In this document: one piece after another, positions 31,797 to 41,423 of the stretch
Numbering within the stretch: the stretch's first letter is position 1
Layout: every line of letters begins with the position of its first letter
NCBI GenBank assembly: GCA_964489705.1
Contig: CAZAZQ010000018.1
Coordinates: forward strand, 1-48,224
Direction: 5' to 3'
Length of the DNA stretch: 48,224 nucleotides
DNA from: CAZAZQ01 sp964489705
GTDB lineage: Bacteria > Zixibacteria > MSB-5A5 > GN15 > FEB-12
Position numbers and translations under genes: made by a program
The notes under the pieces: model-generated
The model's database searches: none
What the model was told of the DNA's origin: nothing
Seen by the model: only the letters and a program-made list of their open reading frames with translations

Positions 31797-32849
31797 ATGC
31801 AAGAAAAGAACGAAAAGAAGACCATCACCTATGCCGACAGCGGCGTGGACATCAAAGCCGGTGACGAAGCCGTCGAGCGTATCAAGGAGCTTGCCGCCAA
31901 GACCTTCAACCAGCAGGTTCTCACCGACATCGGGGCGTTCGGAGGCTTTTTCAAGCCGGATTTGAGCAACCTTGAGGCTCCGGTGCTGGTTTCTTCCACC
32001 GACAGCGTGGGGACAAAACTGAAGCTCGCATTCATGACCGGTAAACATGACACCGTCGGAGAAGACTTGGTCAATCACTGCATCAACGATATTCTCGTGC
32101 ACGGCGCCCGCGCCCTTTTCTTCCTCGACTATATCGCCGTCGGCAAGCTGAAGCCCCACGTTATTGCCGAGGTCGTCTCCGGAGTCAGTCGCGCTTGCGT
32201 TAACAACGGCGTCTCCCTTATCGGCGGGGAAACCGCCGAACTGCCGGACTTCTATCAACCGGGAGAATACGATTTGGTCGGCTTTGTGGTCGGAATAGTA
32301 GACCAGAAGAAAATCATCAACGGCTCCACTATCACGGAAGGCGACGTCTGCATCGGTCTTCCCTCCAGCGGGCTGCATACCAACGGCTACACGCTGGCGC
32401 GGAAGGTCGCCTTCGATATCGCCGGATTGAAACCGGGAGATAAAGTCGAAGCGCTCGGCACCACCATCGACGCCGCCTTGATGGAAGTGCACCGCTGTTA
32501 TGCCCCGCTGATTCACCCTCTGATTGAAAAGTTCGACATACCCGGCATGGCGCATATCACCGGCGGCGGTATTCCGGGAAACCTCAAAAGAGTGCTGCCG
32601 GAACACCTTGACGCCGAAATCTCCAAAGGAAACTGGCAGGTGCCGCCGATATTCGACTTCTTGAAAGAAGCGGGCAATATCGACCCGGTCGATATTTACT
32701 CCACCTTCAATATGGGCATCGGTTACATTCTCGTGGTTCGCCCCGAAGATGCCGATAATATAATGGACGAGTTGAAAAAGGCGGGCGAACCGTCTTACCG
32801 TATCGGGAAGATAGTTCCCGGCAACAAATCGGTCAGGTTAGTGGAGTAA
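31797..32849 (+). CDS. purM: Phosphoribosylformylglycinamidine cyclo-ligase (AIR synthetase)
   Basis: A 350-aa enzyme of purine biosynthesis that closes FGAM to AIR with ATP. Visible are the start TYADSGVDIKAGDEAVERIK, the ATP-binding STDSVGTKLKLAF and VNHCINDILVHGARALFFLDYIA, LIGGETAELPDFYQPGEYDLVGF, and the C-terminal GLPSSGLHTNGYTLARK and MAHITGGGIPGNLKRVLP. All are diagnostic for PurM. No other pur gene is in the window. It heads a transcription unit with gpmI (3-nt gap) and probably lnt and the surface genes that follow. The start codon appears leaderless. Confidence 0.96.
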   Translation: MQEKNEKKTITYADSGVDIKAGDEAVERIKELAAKTFNQQVLTDIGAFGGFFKPDLSNLEAPVLVSSTDSVGTKLKLAFMTGKHDTVGEDLVNHCINDILVHGARALFFLDYIAVGKLKPHVIAEVVSGVSRACVNNGVSLIGGETAELPDFYQPGEYDLVGFVVGIVDQKKIINGSTITEGDVCIGLPSSGLHTNGYTLARKVAFDIAGLKPGDKVEALGTTIDAALMEVHRCYAPLIHPLIEKFDIPGMAHITGGGIPGNLKRVLPEHLDAEISKGNWQVPPIFDFLKEAGNIDPVDIYSTFNMGIGYILVVRPEDADNIMDELKKAGEPSYRIGKIVPGNKSVRLVE

Positions 32850-32852
32850 CGC

Positions 32853-34394
32853 ATGATTCTCTTATGTATAATGGACGGTTTCGGCTTGCGGGAAGCAACT
32901 CCCGACAACGCTATCGCCGCCGCCGACAAACCGACCTACGACTGGCTCATTGAGCACTGCCCGCATACGAAAATCGACGGCTCCGGCTTGGCGGTGGGAC
33001 TTCCGCAAGGACAAATGGGCAACAGCGAGGTGGGACATCTGAATTTGGGCGCCGGTCGGGTGGTGTATCAGGAAATAACCCGTATCGACAAGGCGATTGA
33101 AGACGGCAGCTTCTTTGAAAACGACGTTCTCAACACCGCAATGGAGCGGGTGGCGTCGGAAGGAAAAGCCGTCCACCTGTTCGGTTTGGTCTCCGACGGC
33201 TGTGTGCACTCTTCACTTGAACATCTGTACGCTCTGGTTCGGTTGGCAAAGCAAAAGAATGTGACTAACCTCTATCTCCATGCTTTTATGGATGGGCGCG
33301 ATACCCCTCCCACCTCCGGGAGAGATTACCTTGCCCAAGTGATGAAGAAATTCGAAGAGATAGGTGTCGGCGCAGTCTCGACGGTGTGCGGCAGATACTA
33401 CGGCATGGACCGGGATAAACGGTGGGAACGCACCGAACGAGCTTATCGGGCTATCGTCTACGGAGAAGGAATAAAAACAACCGACCCCCTGAAAGCAATC
33501 GAAGACTCGTACGCCAACGACATTACCGACGAGTTCATCGAACCCATCGTGGTAGAGCTGGGCTCGCCTGAAATCGGTCGTTTGAGAAACCGTGATGTGG
33601 CGCTTTTTTTCAACTTCCGCGCCGACCGAGTCAGGCAGCTTTCGTACATGCTGCTCGGATACGACATCGAAGGACATAACCATCCCGACAATCCCAAGGT
33701 AGAGCTGATAACCATGACCAACTACGACGCCAAGATGTTCGAGGCGAAAGTGGTTTTCCATCCGCTGAAATTGAAAAATATTCTCGGAGAAATCCTTTCC
33801 AAGCACGGCTTGAAACAGCTCCGTACCGCCGAGACGGAAAAATACGCCCACGTGACTTTCTTTTTCAACGGCGGGACAGAAAAACCTTTCCCCGGCGAAG
33901 ACCGAGATTTGATTCCTTCCCCCAAAGTCGCCACCTATGATTTGAAGCCGGAGATGTCGTCGGTCGAAGTGACTGACAACGCCGTGAAGAAAATCAACTC
34001 CGGGAAATACGATGTCATTGTTTTGAATTATGCCAACTGCGACATGGTCGGTCACACCGGTATTTTCGAAGCGGCAAAAAAAGCGGTGGAGGCAGTGGAC
34101 AGGGGGTTAGGAAGACTAATTGAAGCGGTGAAAAAGCAAAACGGCGTCGCCATTATCACCGCCGACCACGGCAACGCCGAGATGATGATTGACCCCGCTA
34201 CCGGAGGTCCCTGGACGGCGCACACCACCAACCTCGTGCCGTGCATCCTCTACGACCCGAGCGGCACGCTCGGAGAAAATATCAGCTTGCGGGAAGGGGG
34301 CGTACTTGCCGACATCGCCCCGACCATTCTCGACATCCTCAAGCTGGAACAGCCCAAGGAAATGACCGGTAAATCTCTTATTGTGCGAGGGTAA
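32853..34394 (+). CDS. gpmI: 2,3-bisphosphoglycerate-independent phosphoglycerate mutase
   Basis: A 513-aa manganese-dependent glycolytic mutase interconverting 3- and 2-phosphoglycerate. The N-terminal MDGFGL contains the first metal-binding Asp. The catalytic serine is in GNSEVGHLNLGAGRVVYQ. HAFMDGRDTPPTSGRDYL, RYYGMDRDKRWERTE, FFNFRADRVRQLS, NYANCDMVGHTGIFEAA and ITADHGNAEMM complete the alkaline-phosphatase-like site. The ATG has GGAG six nt upstream and lies 3 nt after purM. It overlaps lnt by 14 bp if that gene begins at its TTG. Confidence 0.97.
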   Translation: MILLCIMDGFGLREATPDNAIAAADKPTYDWLIEHCPHTKIDGSGLAVGLPQGQMGNSEVGHLNLGAGRVVYQEITRIDKAIEDGSFFENDVLNTAMERVASEGKAVHLFGLVSDGCVHSSLEHLYALVRLAKQKNVTNLYLHAFMDGRDTPPTSGRDYLAQVMKKFEEIGVGAVSTVCGRYYGMDRDKRWERTERAYRAIVYGEGIKTTDPLKAIEDSYANDITDEFIEPIVVELGSPEIGRLRNRDVALFFNFRADRVRQLSYMLLGYDIEGHNHPDNPKVELITMTNYDAKMFEAKVVFHPLKLKNILGEILSKHGLKQLRTAETEKYAHVTFFFNGGTEKPFPGEDRDLIPSPKVATYDLKPEMSSVEVTDNAVKKINSGKYDVIVLNYANCDMVGHTGIFEAAKKAVEAVDRGLGRLIEAVKKQNGVAIITADHGNAEMMIDPATGGPWTAHTTNLVPCILYDPSGTLGENISLREGGVLADIAPTILDILKLEQPKEMTGKSLIVRG

Positions 34395-36012
34395 GCCTCT
34401 GAAGAGCTTTTTTGTCACCATCGGACGCTTTTTCCTCCCGCCGGAGGTAGCAATTCGCAAACGGCGGCTGGAGTTGACCATCTGGGCGTTCCTTCTTTCT
34501 CTGGCATACTATCCCCATTATTTCGGTTTCTTGGCGTGGTTCGCTCTTATCCGCCCCTTGATGATTCTTACGTCACTGGATGGGAAAGAAGCGTTCCGAG
34601 CGGCATATTTCTTTTCGTTCCTTTTCAATTTGTTTTCCCTCTACTGGATAGCGATGGTCACCCCTCCCGGCATGATTACCGCCGTTTTTATCGTTGCATT
34701 CTACTACACGGCCGTCCTGATGGCATTTCATCGGCTGTACCGCTTTCGAAAGTGGCTCGGTTTTCTTGCGTTACCTTTTCTCTGGGTCGGGATGGAGTAC
34801 TTCCGCACTCTTTCCCAGTTCGCCTTTCCGTGGTCTGATCTCGGATATACTCAAGCCTATTATCTCCCCGTCCTGCAAATTGTCTCTGTCATTTCCGTGC
34901 ACGGTTTGTCGTTTCTTATCATCACGGTCAATATTCTTTTGTGGCAACTGGTGCGAAAAGACCTGAGCCTGGAACGACGGATGAGTGCCGGTTTTGTAGC
35001 GGTCGCTATCGAGGTCGGCTTGCTGGCATACGGCTGGGTCGTCATGCCGCCGTATCCGACCGAAGGAACCGTCGAGGTCGCTCTTTTGCAAGGTTCCGTC
35101 CCTTTGGATGTCAAATGGGCGGAAAACAACGAAGAGCATAGCCTCCGACTATACGATTCTTTGACCCAGGCGGTGGCGGACAGCTCCATCGATCTCTACA
35201 TTTGGCCCGAAACCTCCGCCCCTTGCTATCTCTCTCACGATCAACCCTGCCAGTACCGTGTGGGAATGATTGCCCGAGCCTCCAAGGGGTACCACTTGGT
35301 CGGGGCGCTGGGAGTGCGGTATTTTGGAAGCGAGCGGCGGTTTTACAACTCCTGTTATCAAATCAACCCGGCGGGATTTATCGAGCAACGCTACGACAAA
35401 GTCAAACTGGTGCCGTTTTCCGAACATGTCCCCTATCAAGATTACCTCCCCTTCCTTCAGAAAAAATTCCTGCGAAAATACCTGACCTTCATTGACAAAT
35501 ACAGCGTCCAATGGTGGTCGGATTTTTACCCCGGCGATTCGATAGTTCTTTTCGACCTCCCCGATGCCAGCTACGGGGTGTTGATTTGCTTTGAGGCGGC
35601 ATTTCCCGAATATGTCCGCGAGATGGTTCGGAAAGGGGCGGATTTTATCGTCGGCATCACCAACGACACATGGTTCGGGCGCTCGGTCGGTATCTCCATG
35701 CACTCCCGCATTTTCATCACTCGCGCCGTGGAAAACCGCACCTGGGCGGCACGGGCGGCAAACAGCGGCTGGACCTATATTGTCGATCCTTACGGGAGAA
35801 CACGGAAGAAGCTCGATATTTACGAAGTTGCGGCTCTGAAAGGGAAACTCGATAAACTCGAGGGTTACTCGACATTCACAAAACACGGCGACGTAGCGGG
35901 CATGTTCTCTTTCTTGATTACCGTCGGGATAATGAGTATATTGGCGTTACTATGGTGCATCAGAAAATTCGTCAAACCACATTCATCCGCCTCCTCGTCT
36001 TCACGTTCATAG
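34381..36012 (+). CDS. lnt: Apolipoprotein N-acyltransferase
   Basis: A 543-aa inner-membrane enzyme that adds the third acyl chain to lipoproteins, evidence of a Gram-negative envelope. The N-terminal half holds several membrane helices (LELTIWAFLLSLAYYPHYFGFLA, FFSFLFNLFSLYWIAM, FIVAFYYTAVLMA). The periplasmic nitrilase-like domain has the catalytic triad: E277 (YIWPETSAP), K340/K342 (YDKVKLVPFSEHVPY) and C403 (YGVLICFEAAFPEYV), followed by DFIVGITNDTWFG. The start is uncertain: TTG at 34381 overlaps the gpmI end, and the first helix begins ~30 residues later. The C-terminal helix (FSFLITVGIMSILALLWCI) lies over the start of the next gene, a 61-bp overlap. Confidence 0.93.
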   Translation: MCEGKPLKSFFVTIGRFFLPPEVAIRKRRLELTIWAFLLSLAYYPHYFGFLAWFALIRPLMILTSLDGKEAFRAAYFFSFLFNLFSLYWIAMVTPPGMITAVFIVAFYYTAVLMAFHRLYRFRKWLGFLALPFLWVGMEYFRTLSQFAFPWSDLGYTQAYYLPVLQIVSVISVHGLSFLIITVNILLWQLVRKDLSLERRMSAGFVAVAIEVGLLAYGWVVMPPYPTEGTVEVALLQGSVPLDVKWAENNEEHSLRLYDSLTQAVADSSIDLYIWPETSAPCYLSHDQPCQYRVGMIARASKGYHLVGALGVRYFGSERRFYNSCYQINPAGFIEQRYDKVKLVPFSEHVPYQDYLPFLQKKFLRKYLTFIDKYSVQWWSDFYPGDSIVLFDLPDASYGVLICFEAAFPEYVREMVRKGADFIVGITNDTWFGRSVGISMHSRIFITRAVENRTWAARAANSGWTYIVDPYGRTRKKLDIYEVAALKGKLDKLEGYSTFTKHGDVAGMFSFLITVGIMSILALLWCIRKFVKPHSSASSSSRS

Positions 36013-38159
36013 CCGGAATTTCCACTTTTTCCACCGGTGTAGCTCAACAGTGGGAAACGATTACTTCCCTGAAAAACGTGCGCCGGATGACAATGCTCCA
36101 TGACACCCTCTATGTCGCCACTTCCGGCGGATTACTGGCAATTGCCGATCCGCACGCCGCCGGGAGGGTTTATGACAACCTCAACGGGCTGGGCACGACC
36201 GATATTACCGACCTCGTCGAAGATGCTTTCGGACAAAAATGGGTCACCGGCTTCGGGCGATTGATACGATTCTCTCCGGCACAGTCAAAACAGTACCTCT
36301 TTGAAAAGGACAACGCTTTCTTATCCCTCACCTGTGTGGAAGACGACGGGGATTATCTTTGGATAGGCACCGACAGCGGGCTGGTGTGGTTTTCGAAATA
36401 TATCGACGACGGACAAATCCAAGACAGCTACACCCGGTTCGGCGATTTAGCCGCCAACCCGATAGTTCGGGATATCTTGCTCTATGACGACACGATCTGG
36501 ATTGCCACTTCCGCCGGACTTGCCGTCGCTGACCGAACCGATCCGATGTTGCTCAAGTCCCCGTCGGCATGGACGACCTTTAACCGTACTTCCTATCCCG
36601 AGCTCGGCACCAACGACATGCTCCGTATTGTCAAGTACGAGGGGACGTTCTACGTCGCAACGGCACAAGGCTTATTCCGCCTTGAGATATCCGATACGGA
36701 CACGACTTTTACCCTCGGCGCCCGCGGTTATCTTGCTCCGTTCACCGACCTGAAAGTCGAAAATGATACACTCTTTTTCTTCTTTGCTTGGGGCAGAGGA
36801 TACGTGAAAGACTCAGCGTATGTCTTTCTCGACAACGACAGCCTTCCCCATTCCATCACCACCGGCTGCAATACCGGCGCTTTCCGCTGGGTCGGAACCG
36901 CCGGTGCCGGCATCTACCATGATGCCGACTCGGTAGGAAACTACATTGAGTATCCATACACCGGACCTCCGGGGAATAACGTTTCAGACCTTGTCGTTGA
37001 CCAAGCAGGTACGCTCACCGGCGGTTTTACCGAGAAGTTAGCCGCTCAGCTCAACGACGAAGTCTGGCTTTCCCTTGGCTTCGACGGGTGGACGACGGAG
37101 ATTATCCTTGACTCGTCTCAACAGCCGTGGGTCGGTACGTGGGGGAATGGTGTCTGGCTGGTGAAAAACGACACGGTCATCAATTATGATGAAACTAATT
37201 CCACCCTACGTGGCATTCCGGTCAACGACAAGTTCGTCGTCGTAAGAGGCTTGGCAACCGATGGAAGATTTCTCTTTGCCGGGTGCTACCTGGCTCTTAA
37301 CGGCTATCCGGTCGCCATCGGAGATATGTCTCGCCTCGATGACCCTGTTGGCTGGGACTCGCTCGGCTTCGATGACGGCTTGACGAATGAATATATCGTT
37401 TCGCTCGATTACATGAACGGCAATCTTGCCGTCGGCACGGAAGCGGCGGGGGTTTACACTTGCTATCTCGGTGATGACCCCTTTGACCATGCGACCCGCT
37501 CCTGCATCCATTACACTACGGCAAACGGCTTGAATTCCAACGTCATCCGCGTTGTCAAATACGCTCCCTCCGGCGACTTGTGGGTCGGTACCAACTTCGG
37601 CTTATGCCGTTGGGATCTCGACAGATTTACCGAGGTTATCCTACCTGAAGGGATAGGTCCCGACATCACCGCTTTGGAATTTGACGAGCGGGGAAACATC
37701 TGGATCGGTTCGACAAACGGTCTGGCTCACATCGACGGCGCCACCGGCACCGCCACTGTCTATCACGCCCGTACCGACGGGGTGGTCTCCGATGACATCC
37801 GAAACCTCTATCTCCATCCAACCACCGGCGATCTCTATATCGCCACGTCTGCCGGTATTTCCGTTCTCTACTCCGGAGCCACCTATCTTACACCGCTTGT
37901 GGAAAATGTTCTTGCCTATCCCAACCCCTATGTCATCCGCTCCGACAACGATGTCCTTCGTTTCAATTTCGCTCGCAGCGGCACGGTGAGCATCTTTTCC
38001 CTTGCCGGTGAATTGGTGGCGGAATTCCCGGTTACTTCACCGTGGGACGGTAACAACCAAAGAGGGATGGCTGTCGCTTCGGGGGTATATACGTTTGTCA
38101 TCACCGACGCCGACGGCAACGTAGGGCGCGGGAAATTTTTGTTGGTGCGGGAAGAATGA
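35952..38159 (+). CDS. Secreted beta-propeller protein with FlgD-like C-terminal module
   Basis: A 735-aa exported protein. Residues 1-31 form a signal peptide (FIRLLVFTFIAGISTF ... GVAQQ). The body contains repeated blades of the two-component-regulator propeller type (Reg_prop): for example DAFGQKWVTGFGRLIRF, DYLWIGTDSGLVWF, DTIWIATSAGLAV, SGDLWVGTNFGLCRWD, RGNIWIGSTNGLAHID and GDLYIATSAGISVL. After residue ~645 comes VLAYPNPYVIRSDND, then GTVSIFSLAGELVAEF and SGVYTFVITDADGNVGRGKFLLVREE, the FlgD-like/sorting-type module frequent on secreted proteins of these phyla. No kinase domain follows, so it is not a one-component sensor. The start has no clear Shine-Dalgarno and overlaps lnt by 61 bp. 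Role: surface or periplasmic protein of unknown partner. Confidence 0.82.
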   Translation: MVHQKIRQTTFIRLLVFTFIAGISTFSTGVAQQWETITSLKNVRRMTMLHDTLYVATSGGLLAIADPHAAGRVYDNLNGLGTTDITDLVEDAFGQKWVTGFGRLIRFSPAQSKQYLFEKDNAFLSLTCVEDDGDYLWIGTDSGLVWFSKYIDDGQIQDSYTRFGDLAANPIVRDILLYDDTIWIATSAGLAVADRTDPMLLKSPSAWTTFNRTSYPELGTNDMLRIVKYEGTFYVATAQGLFRLEISDTDTTFTLGARGYLAPFTDLKVENDTLFFFFAWGRGYVKDSAYVFLDNDSLPHSITTGCNTGAFRWVGTAGAGIYHDADSVGNYIEYPYTGPPGNNVSDLVVDQAGTLTGGFTEKLAAQLNDEVWLSLGFDGWTTEIILDSSQQPWVGTWGNGVWLVKNDTVINYDETNSTLRGIPVNDKFVVVRGLATDGRFLFAGCYLALNGYPVAIGDMSRLDDPVGWDSLGFDDGLTNEYIVSLDYMNGNLAVGTEAAGVYTCYLGDDPFDHATRSCIHYTTANGLNSNVIRVVKYAPSGDLWVGTNFGLCRWDLDRFTEVILPEGIGPDITALEFDERGNIWIGSTNGLAHIDGATGTATVYHARTDGVVSDDIRNLYLHPTTGDLYIATSAGISVLYSGATYLTPLVENVLAYPNPYVIRSDNDVLRFNFARSGTVSIFSLAGELVAEFPVTSPWDGNNQRGMAVASGVYTFVITDADGNVGRGKFLLVREE

Positions 38160-39082
38160 AAATTACGAGGGAGCCTTCTTGTCCTGACATTATTGAAAAA
38201 GTTTCCCCCTTGATTGGGGATTCTTTTTTTGGCTCGGATGGTTTTGCTTCCTTATGGACACATCAGGGCGGCAGAGCGGTATATTGGCTCGTAGAAGAAA
38301 ACGACAAAATTGTCGCCGTCCTGCCGGGGGTGGAATTCGGGTTCAAACCGGTAGTACGTTTCTATGCCATGCCCGACGGATGTTATGGACGGCTCTATTT
38401 CTCTCCTTCCTCTCCTCCTCATGAAAATGTCGTTACAGCATTGTTTGAGGCTCTAGTTCACACTTCCTACGTTAAGTTCTACTTTTTCGACTATTTTCAC
38501 AGCGTCGAGCCGTCGGCAACCGGCATGGAAACCCAACCATGCCAAACGACCCTGGTCGACATCGCCTCCCCGGATTGGGAACCGCCGAACAAAAAGCTCC
38601 GTCAACAAATCCGCAAAGCCCAACGGGAAGGTATCTCACTCGAACCGTTCGATTACGATAAACACTTCGACGGTTTCCTTACTCTGGCACACATGACCTC
38701 CCGTCGCATTGGACGGAAGCAAAGGTACTCTGACGATTTTTACCGGGCGCTGGCGCAACTTGCCAAACAAGATAGACGTATCCGCTGGTACTGGTGCGAA
38801 CATAACGGAAAACCGGTCTCGTCGAATATCTTTCTCATCGAGCACGACACCGTCCTCCATTGGCAGGCATATCTCGACACCGCTTTTTCCTTCCTTCAGC
38901 CGAGCAAGTATATCCCCTTCACCGTCGCCAAAGCTCTTGCTAAAGAAGGAATCACCACCCTCAATTTGGGCGCCACACCGGAAGAAGCACCGGGCGTAGC
39001 GTACTATAAAAGCAAATGGGGCGGAGTAAGCTACCAATATCCCTGTTACGTTCGGAAAGCGGGGCTGGGAAGATTATGGTAA
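38156..39082 (+). CDS. FemAB/GNAT-like acyltransferase
   Basis: A 308-aa protein of the Acetyltransf_6 (CelD/FemAB-like) type. Diagnostic are NKKLRQQIRKAQREGISLEPF in the centre, the RWYWCEHNGKPVSSNIFLIEHDTVLHWQAYLD strand region, and LNLGATPEEAPGVAYYKSKWGG at the end. The latter corresponds to the '(D/N)xG.....(l)xxFKxxwG' feature of FemAB-like GNAT proteins. Such proteins transfer acyl or aminoacyl groups to sugars or peptidoglycan precursors and often sit in polysaccharide gene clusters. Two glycosyltransferase genes follow directly, so cell-surface glycan decoration is the likely setting. Its ATG overlaps the propeller stop (ATGA). Confidence 0.78.
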   Translation: MKITREPSCPDIIEKVSPLIGDSFFGSDGFASLWTHQGGRAVYWLVEENDKIVAVLPGVEFGFKPVVRFYAMPDGCYGRLYFSPSSPPHENVVTALFEALVHTSYVKFYFFDYFHSVEPSATGMETQPCQTTLVDIASPDWEPPNKKLRQQIRKAQREGISLEPFDYDKHFDGFLTLAHMTSRRIGRKQRYSDDFYRALAQLAKQDRRIRWYWCEHNGKPVSSNIFLIEHDTVLHWQAYLDTAFSFLQPSKYIPFTVAKALAKEGITTLNLGATPEEAPGVAYYKSKWGGVSYQYPCYVRKAGLGRLW

Positions 39083-40164
39083 GAGAGAAAAAACTAAAAA
39101 TTCTCTTGCTTGCCGATAGCAGCTCATTTCACACGGAACGAATCACTGCCGAGCTGCGCCGCCAAGGGTGTCGGGTATTCCTTGCCTCCGTCGAACGGGG
39201 AAGAATCCATCATTACCATCTTCCCCAACTCCCCATTCAAAGCCTGTCATACCTGCAAAGCGCCTTGACCATTCGACGTCTCATCCGACGGTTGAATCCC
39301 GATGTGATTAATCCACACTTTGCTTCCGGCTACGGTTTCGCAGCGGCGCTCGGAACACGGGGAGTAAAGATACCGCTTGTGTTGAACCTCTGGGGTTCGG
39401 ATATTCTCATCTCACCCCACAAGTCGTTTCTCCACAAACACAAGGTTGCCACGGCACTTCGCGCCGCCGATGCGATCATTGGAGACTCGTCGTATTTACT
39501 TACTCAGGCGGAAAAAATCATTTCCGGAACTTTCCCTTTGAAAGAAGTTATTCCATGGGGAATAGAGCGACGTTACCTTTCTCTTTACAAGGGAGAATCT
39601 CTATTCGCCCAGCCCCTTAAAATCATTGTCCCTCGCCCTCACGAGCCGGTATACAACAACTCTTTCATCCTCCGCGCCGTGGCACCGCTGTCACAAGAAG
39701 GAACAATTGACATAACCTTTCCGAATTTCGGAAGCCTCACCGATGGTTTCAAACGAGATGCGGCGAAAATATCGACATTACGTATCCACTTCTACGATAA
39801 AATGCCGCGAACCCGATTTCTTTCTTTCATGGCAACCCATGACGTCTACCTTTCCGCCTCCCGTTCGGACTCTTCCCCGGCGTCCCTCATCGAAGCGATG
39901 GCACTGGGGTTAATACCGGTAGCGGCGGATATTCCCGGCGTGCGAGAGTGGCTTACTCCGGACACCGGTTTTCTATATCAAGAAGACAACGAGGAAGAAC
40001 TACGAGCCTTAATTAAAAGGCTTCTTGGCTCTTCCCGGCAGTACTCTGCCCTTCGGCAAAAAAACTACGCTCGCGTAACAAAAGAAGCTATCTTTGAGCA
40101 CAACGTTGCGAAACAGATAGAGCTGATGGAAGAACTTGCTCACCGAGGGAAAGATGGCGAATAG
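39076..40164 (+). CDS. GT4-type glycosyltransferase
   Basis: A 362-aa GT-B glycosyltransferase. The N-terminal domain starts KILLLADSSSFHTERITAELRRQG, has the DVINPHFASGYGFAAALG and LNLWGSDILISPHKS patterns of family 4 enzymes, and later IGDSSYLLTQAEKII. The C-terminal donor domain ends with the typical YLSASRSDSSPASLIEAMALGLIPVAADIPGVREWL, where E in LIEAMA is the nucleotide-binding glutamate. I start at the ATG at 39076, which overlaps the previous stop by 7 bp, rather than 60 bp earlier. It overlaps the next glycosyltransferase by 11 bp. Sugar donor and acceptor unknown. Confidence 0.88.
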   Translation: MVREKKLKILLLADSSSFHTERITAELRRQGCRVFLASVERGRIHHYHLPQLPIQSLSYLQSALTIRRLIRRLNPDVINPHFASGYGFAAALGTRGVKIPLVLNLWGSDILISPHKSFLHKHKVATALRAADAIIGDSSYLLTQAEKIISGTFPLKEVIPWGIERRYLSLYKGESLFAQPLKIIVPRPHEPVYNNSFILRAVAPLSQEGTIDITFPNFGSLTDGFKRDAAKISTLRIHFYDKMPRTRFLSFMATHDVYLSASRSDSSPASLIEAMALGLIPVAADIPGVREWLTPDTGFLYQEDNEEELRALIKRLLGSSRQYSALRQKNYARVTKEAIFEHNVAKQIELMEELAHRGKDGE

Positions 40165-41401
40165 AAAAGTTCTGCTTATATGCTACTACTTTCCTCCTTT
40201 GGGTGGCGCCGGGGTCGGCAGGCCGTTGGCGCTGTTTCGCCATCTTCCCCAGTTCGGCTATGCGTGTGATGTTCTAACGGTCAAGCCGGTCACCTATCGT
40301 GTTTACGAGCCGGAATTACTGGAAAATTTGGACACGGAGAAAATCTATCGCGCCGGTTCCCACGATCCGCAACGGTTGATGTACCTTTTGGGGGTGCGGA
40401 CAATAAAAAGCACCACTATCGAACGAGGGAAAAAAGTTTCCGACAGATTTTTCCCCGATCCGAAGGTCGGCTGGGTGAAACCCGCGATACGGCTGGGGCG
40501 CACTTTGTGTTCCAACAACCGATATGATATTATTCTTTCCACTTCCCCTCCTATCTCGTCGCACTTGGTCGGAAGAGAGCTGGCACGAGAATGTCGATCG
40601 CCGTGGGTAGCGGACTATCGGGATTTTTGGACTCTCCACAAAGCGGAAGATACTTATGACGATCCGAAAAAAGTCGAACGAGCCCGCCGTCTCTTGGAAA
40701 CCATCCGTACCGAAGCTGCGGCAGTGACAGCCGTCAATCCTTCGACCGCCGAATATGTCGGAGCCGCTCATGTTATCTACAACAGCTACGACAGCGAGCT
40801 TGCCCACCTCTGGCGTCCCCCCAGCGAGAAAGAAACATTTGTTATCGGTATCCTCGGCACCTTGAATGAACTGTACCCTATCGAGCCGCTCCTACGGGTC
40901 TTGGCGCGGCTGAGAGAGATTGCCGGGGAGCAATTTCGCAACGTATCGCTTCTCCAAGTCGGACAAACCGATGAAGACTGGCTCCGCCGACAGTTGGAGA
41001 AATACCGGCTTTCCGATAAATGCGACATTCGCCTCTTCCAGAACCGACAAGAAACTATCAGGCTGCTCTCGCGAACTTCTTTGCTGTACGTCGGCGTCTC
41101 TTCGACTCGCGAGCAAGGGGTGATTCTGGGGCGGACATTTACCCTCATCGCTTCGGGGCGTCCCATTTTGGCAGCCGTTCCATCCGGCAGCGAAATGGAA
41201 AAACTCATTTCCCGTCTTGGCAACGGTTTCTGCTTTACCTCCGAAACTATTTCTCAGGCGGTGGAATACCTGAAAGATCGTATCACTCAATTTGAAGAAA
41301 AGAAACTTTCCATTACTCCTTTGCCGGAATACGCTCACGAATTTTCTTCTGAAAATATGGCTAAGAATTTCGCCCGCCTTTTTGATTCGGTCATTCCGTA
41401 A
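40154..41401 (+). CDS. GT4-like glycosyltransferase
   Basis: A 415-aa GT-B fold glycosyltransferase. The start KVLLICYYFPPLGGAGVGRPLALFRHLPQFGY is the N-terminal signature of family 4 enzymes that build O-antigen or exopolysaccharide. SPWVADYRDFWTLHKAEDTYD follows, typical of the same subgroup. The second domain has FVIGILGTLNELYPIEPLLRVL and LLYVGVSSTREQGVILGRTFTLIASGRPILAAVPSGSEMEKLI. The ATG at 40154 has GAGG five nt upstream; an in-frame TTG at 40136 is rejected. It is the last gene of the purM-to-glycosyltransferase run, followed by hairpin cluster C. Confidence 0.85.
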   Translation: MANRKVLLICYYFPPLGGAGVGRPLALFRHLPQFGYACDVLTVKPVTYRVYEPELLENLDTEKIYRAGSHDPQRLMYLLGVRTIKSTTIERGKKVSDRFFPDPKVGWVKPAIRLGRTLCSNNRYDIILSTSPPISSHLVGRELARECRSPWVADYRDFWTLHKAEDTYDDPKKVERARRLLETIRTEAAAVTAVNPSTAEYVGAAHVIYNSYDSELAHLWRPPSEKETFVIGILGTLNELYPIEPLLRVLARLREIAGEQFRNVSLLQVGQTDEDWLRRQLEKYRLSDKCDIRLFQNRQETIRLLSRTSLLYVGVSSTREQGVILGRTFTLIASGRPILAAVPSGSEMEKLISRLGNGFCFTSETISQAVEYLKDRITQFEEKKLSITPLPEYAHEFSSENMAKNFARLFDSVIP

Positions 41402-41423
41402 TCATCTCCTCACAGTTCCCTTT

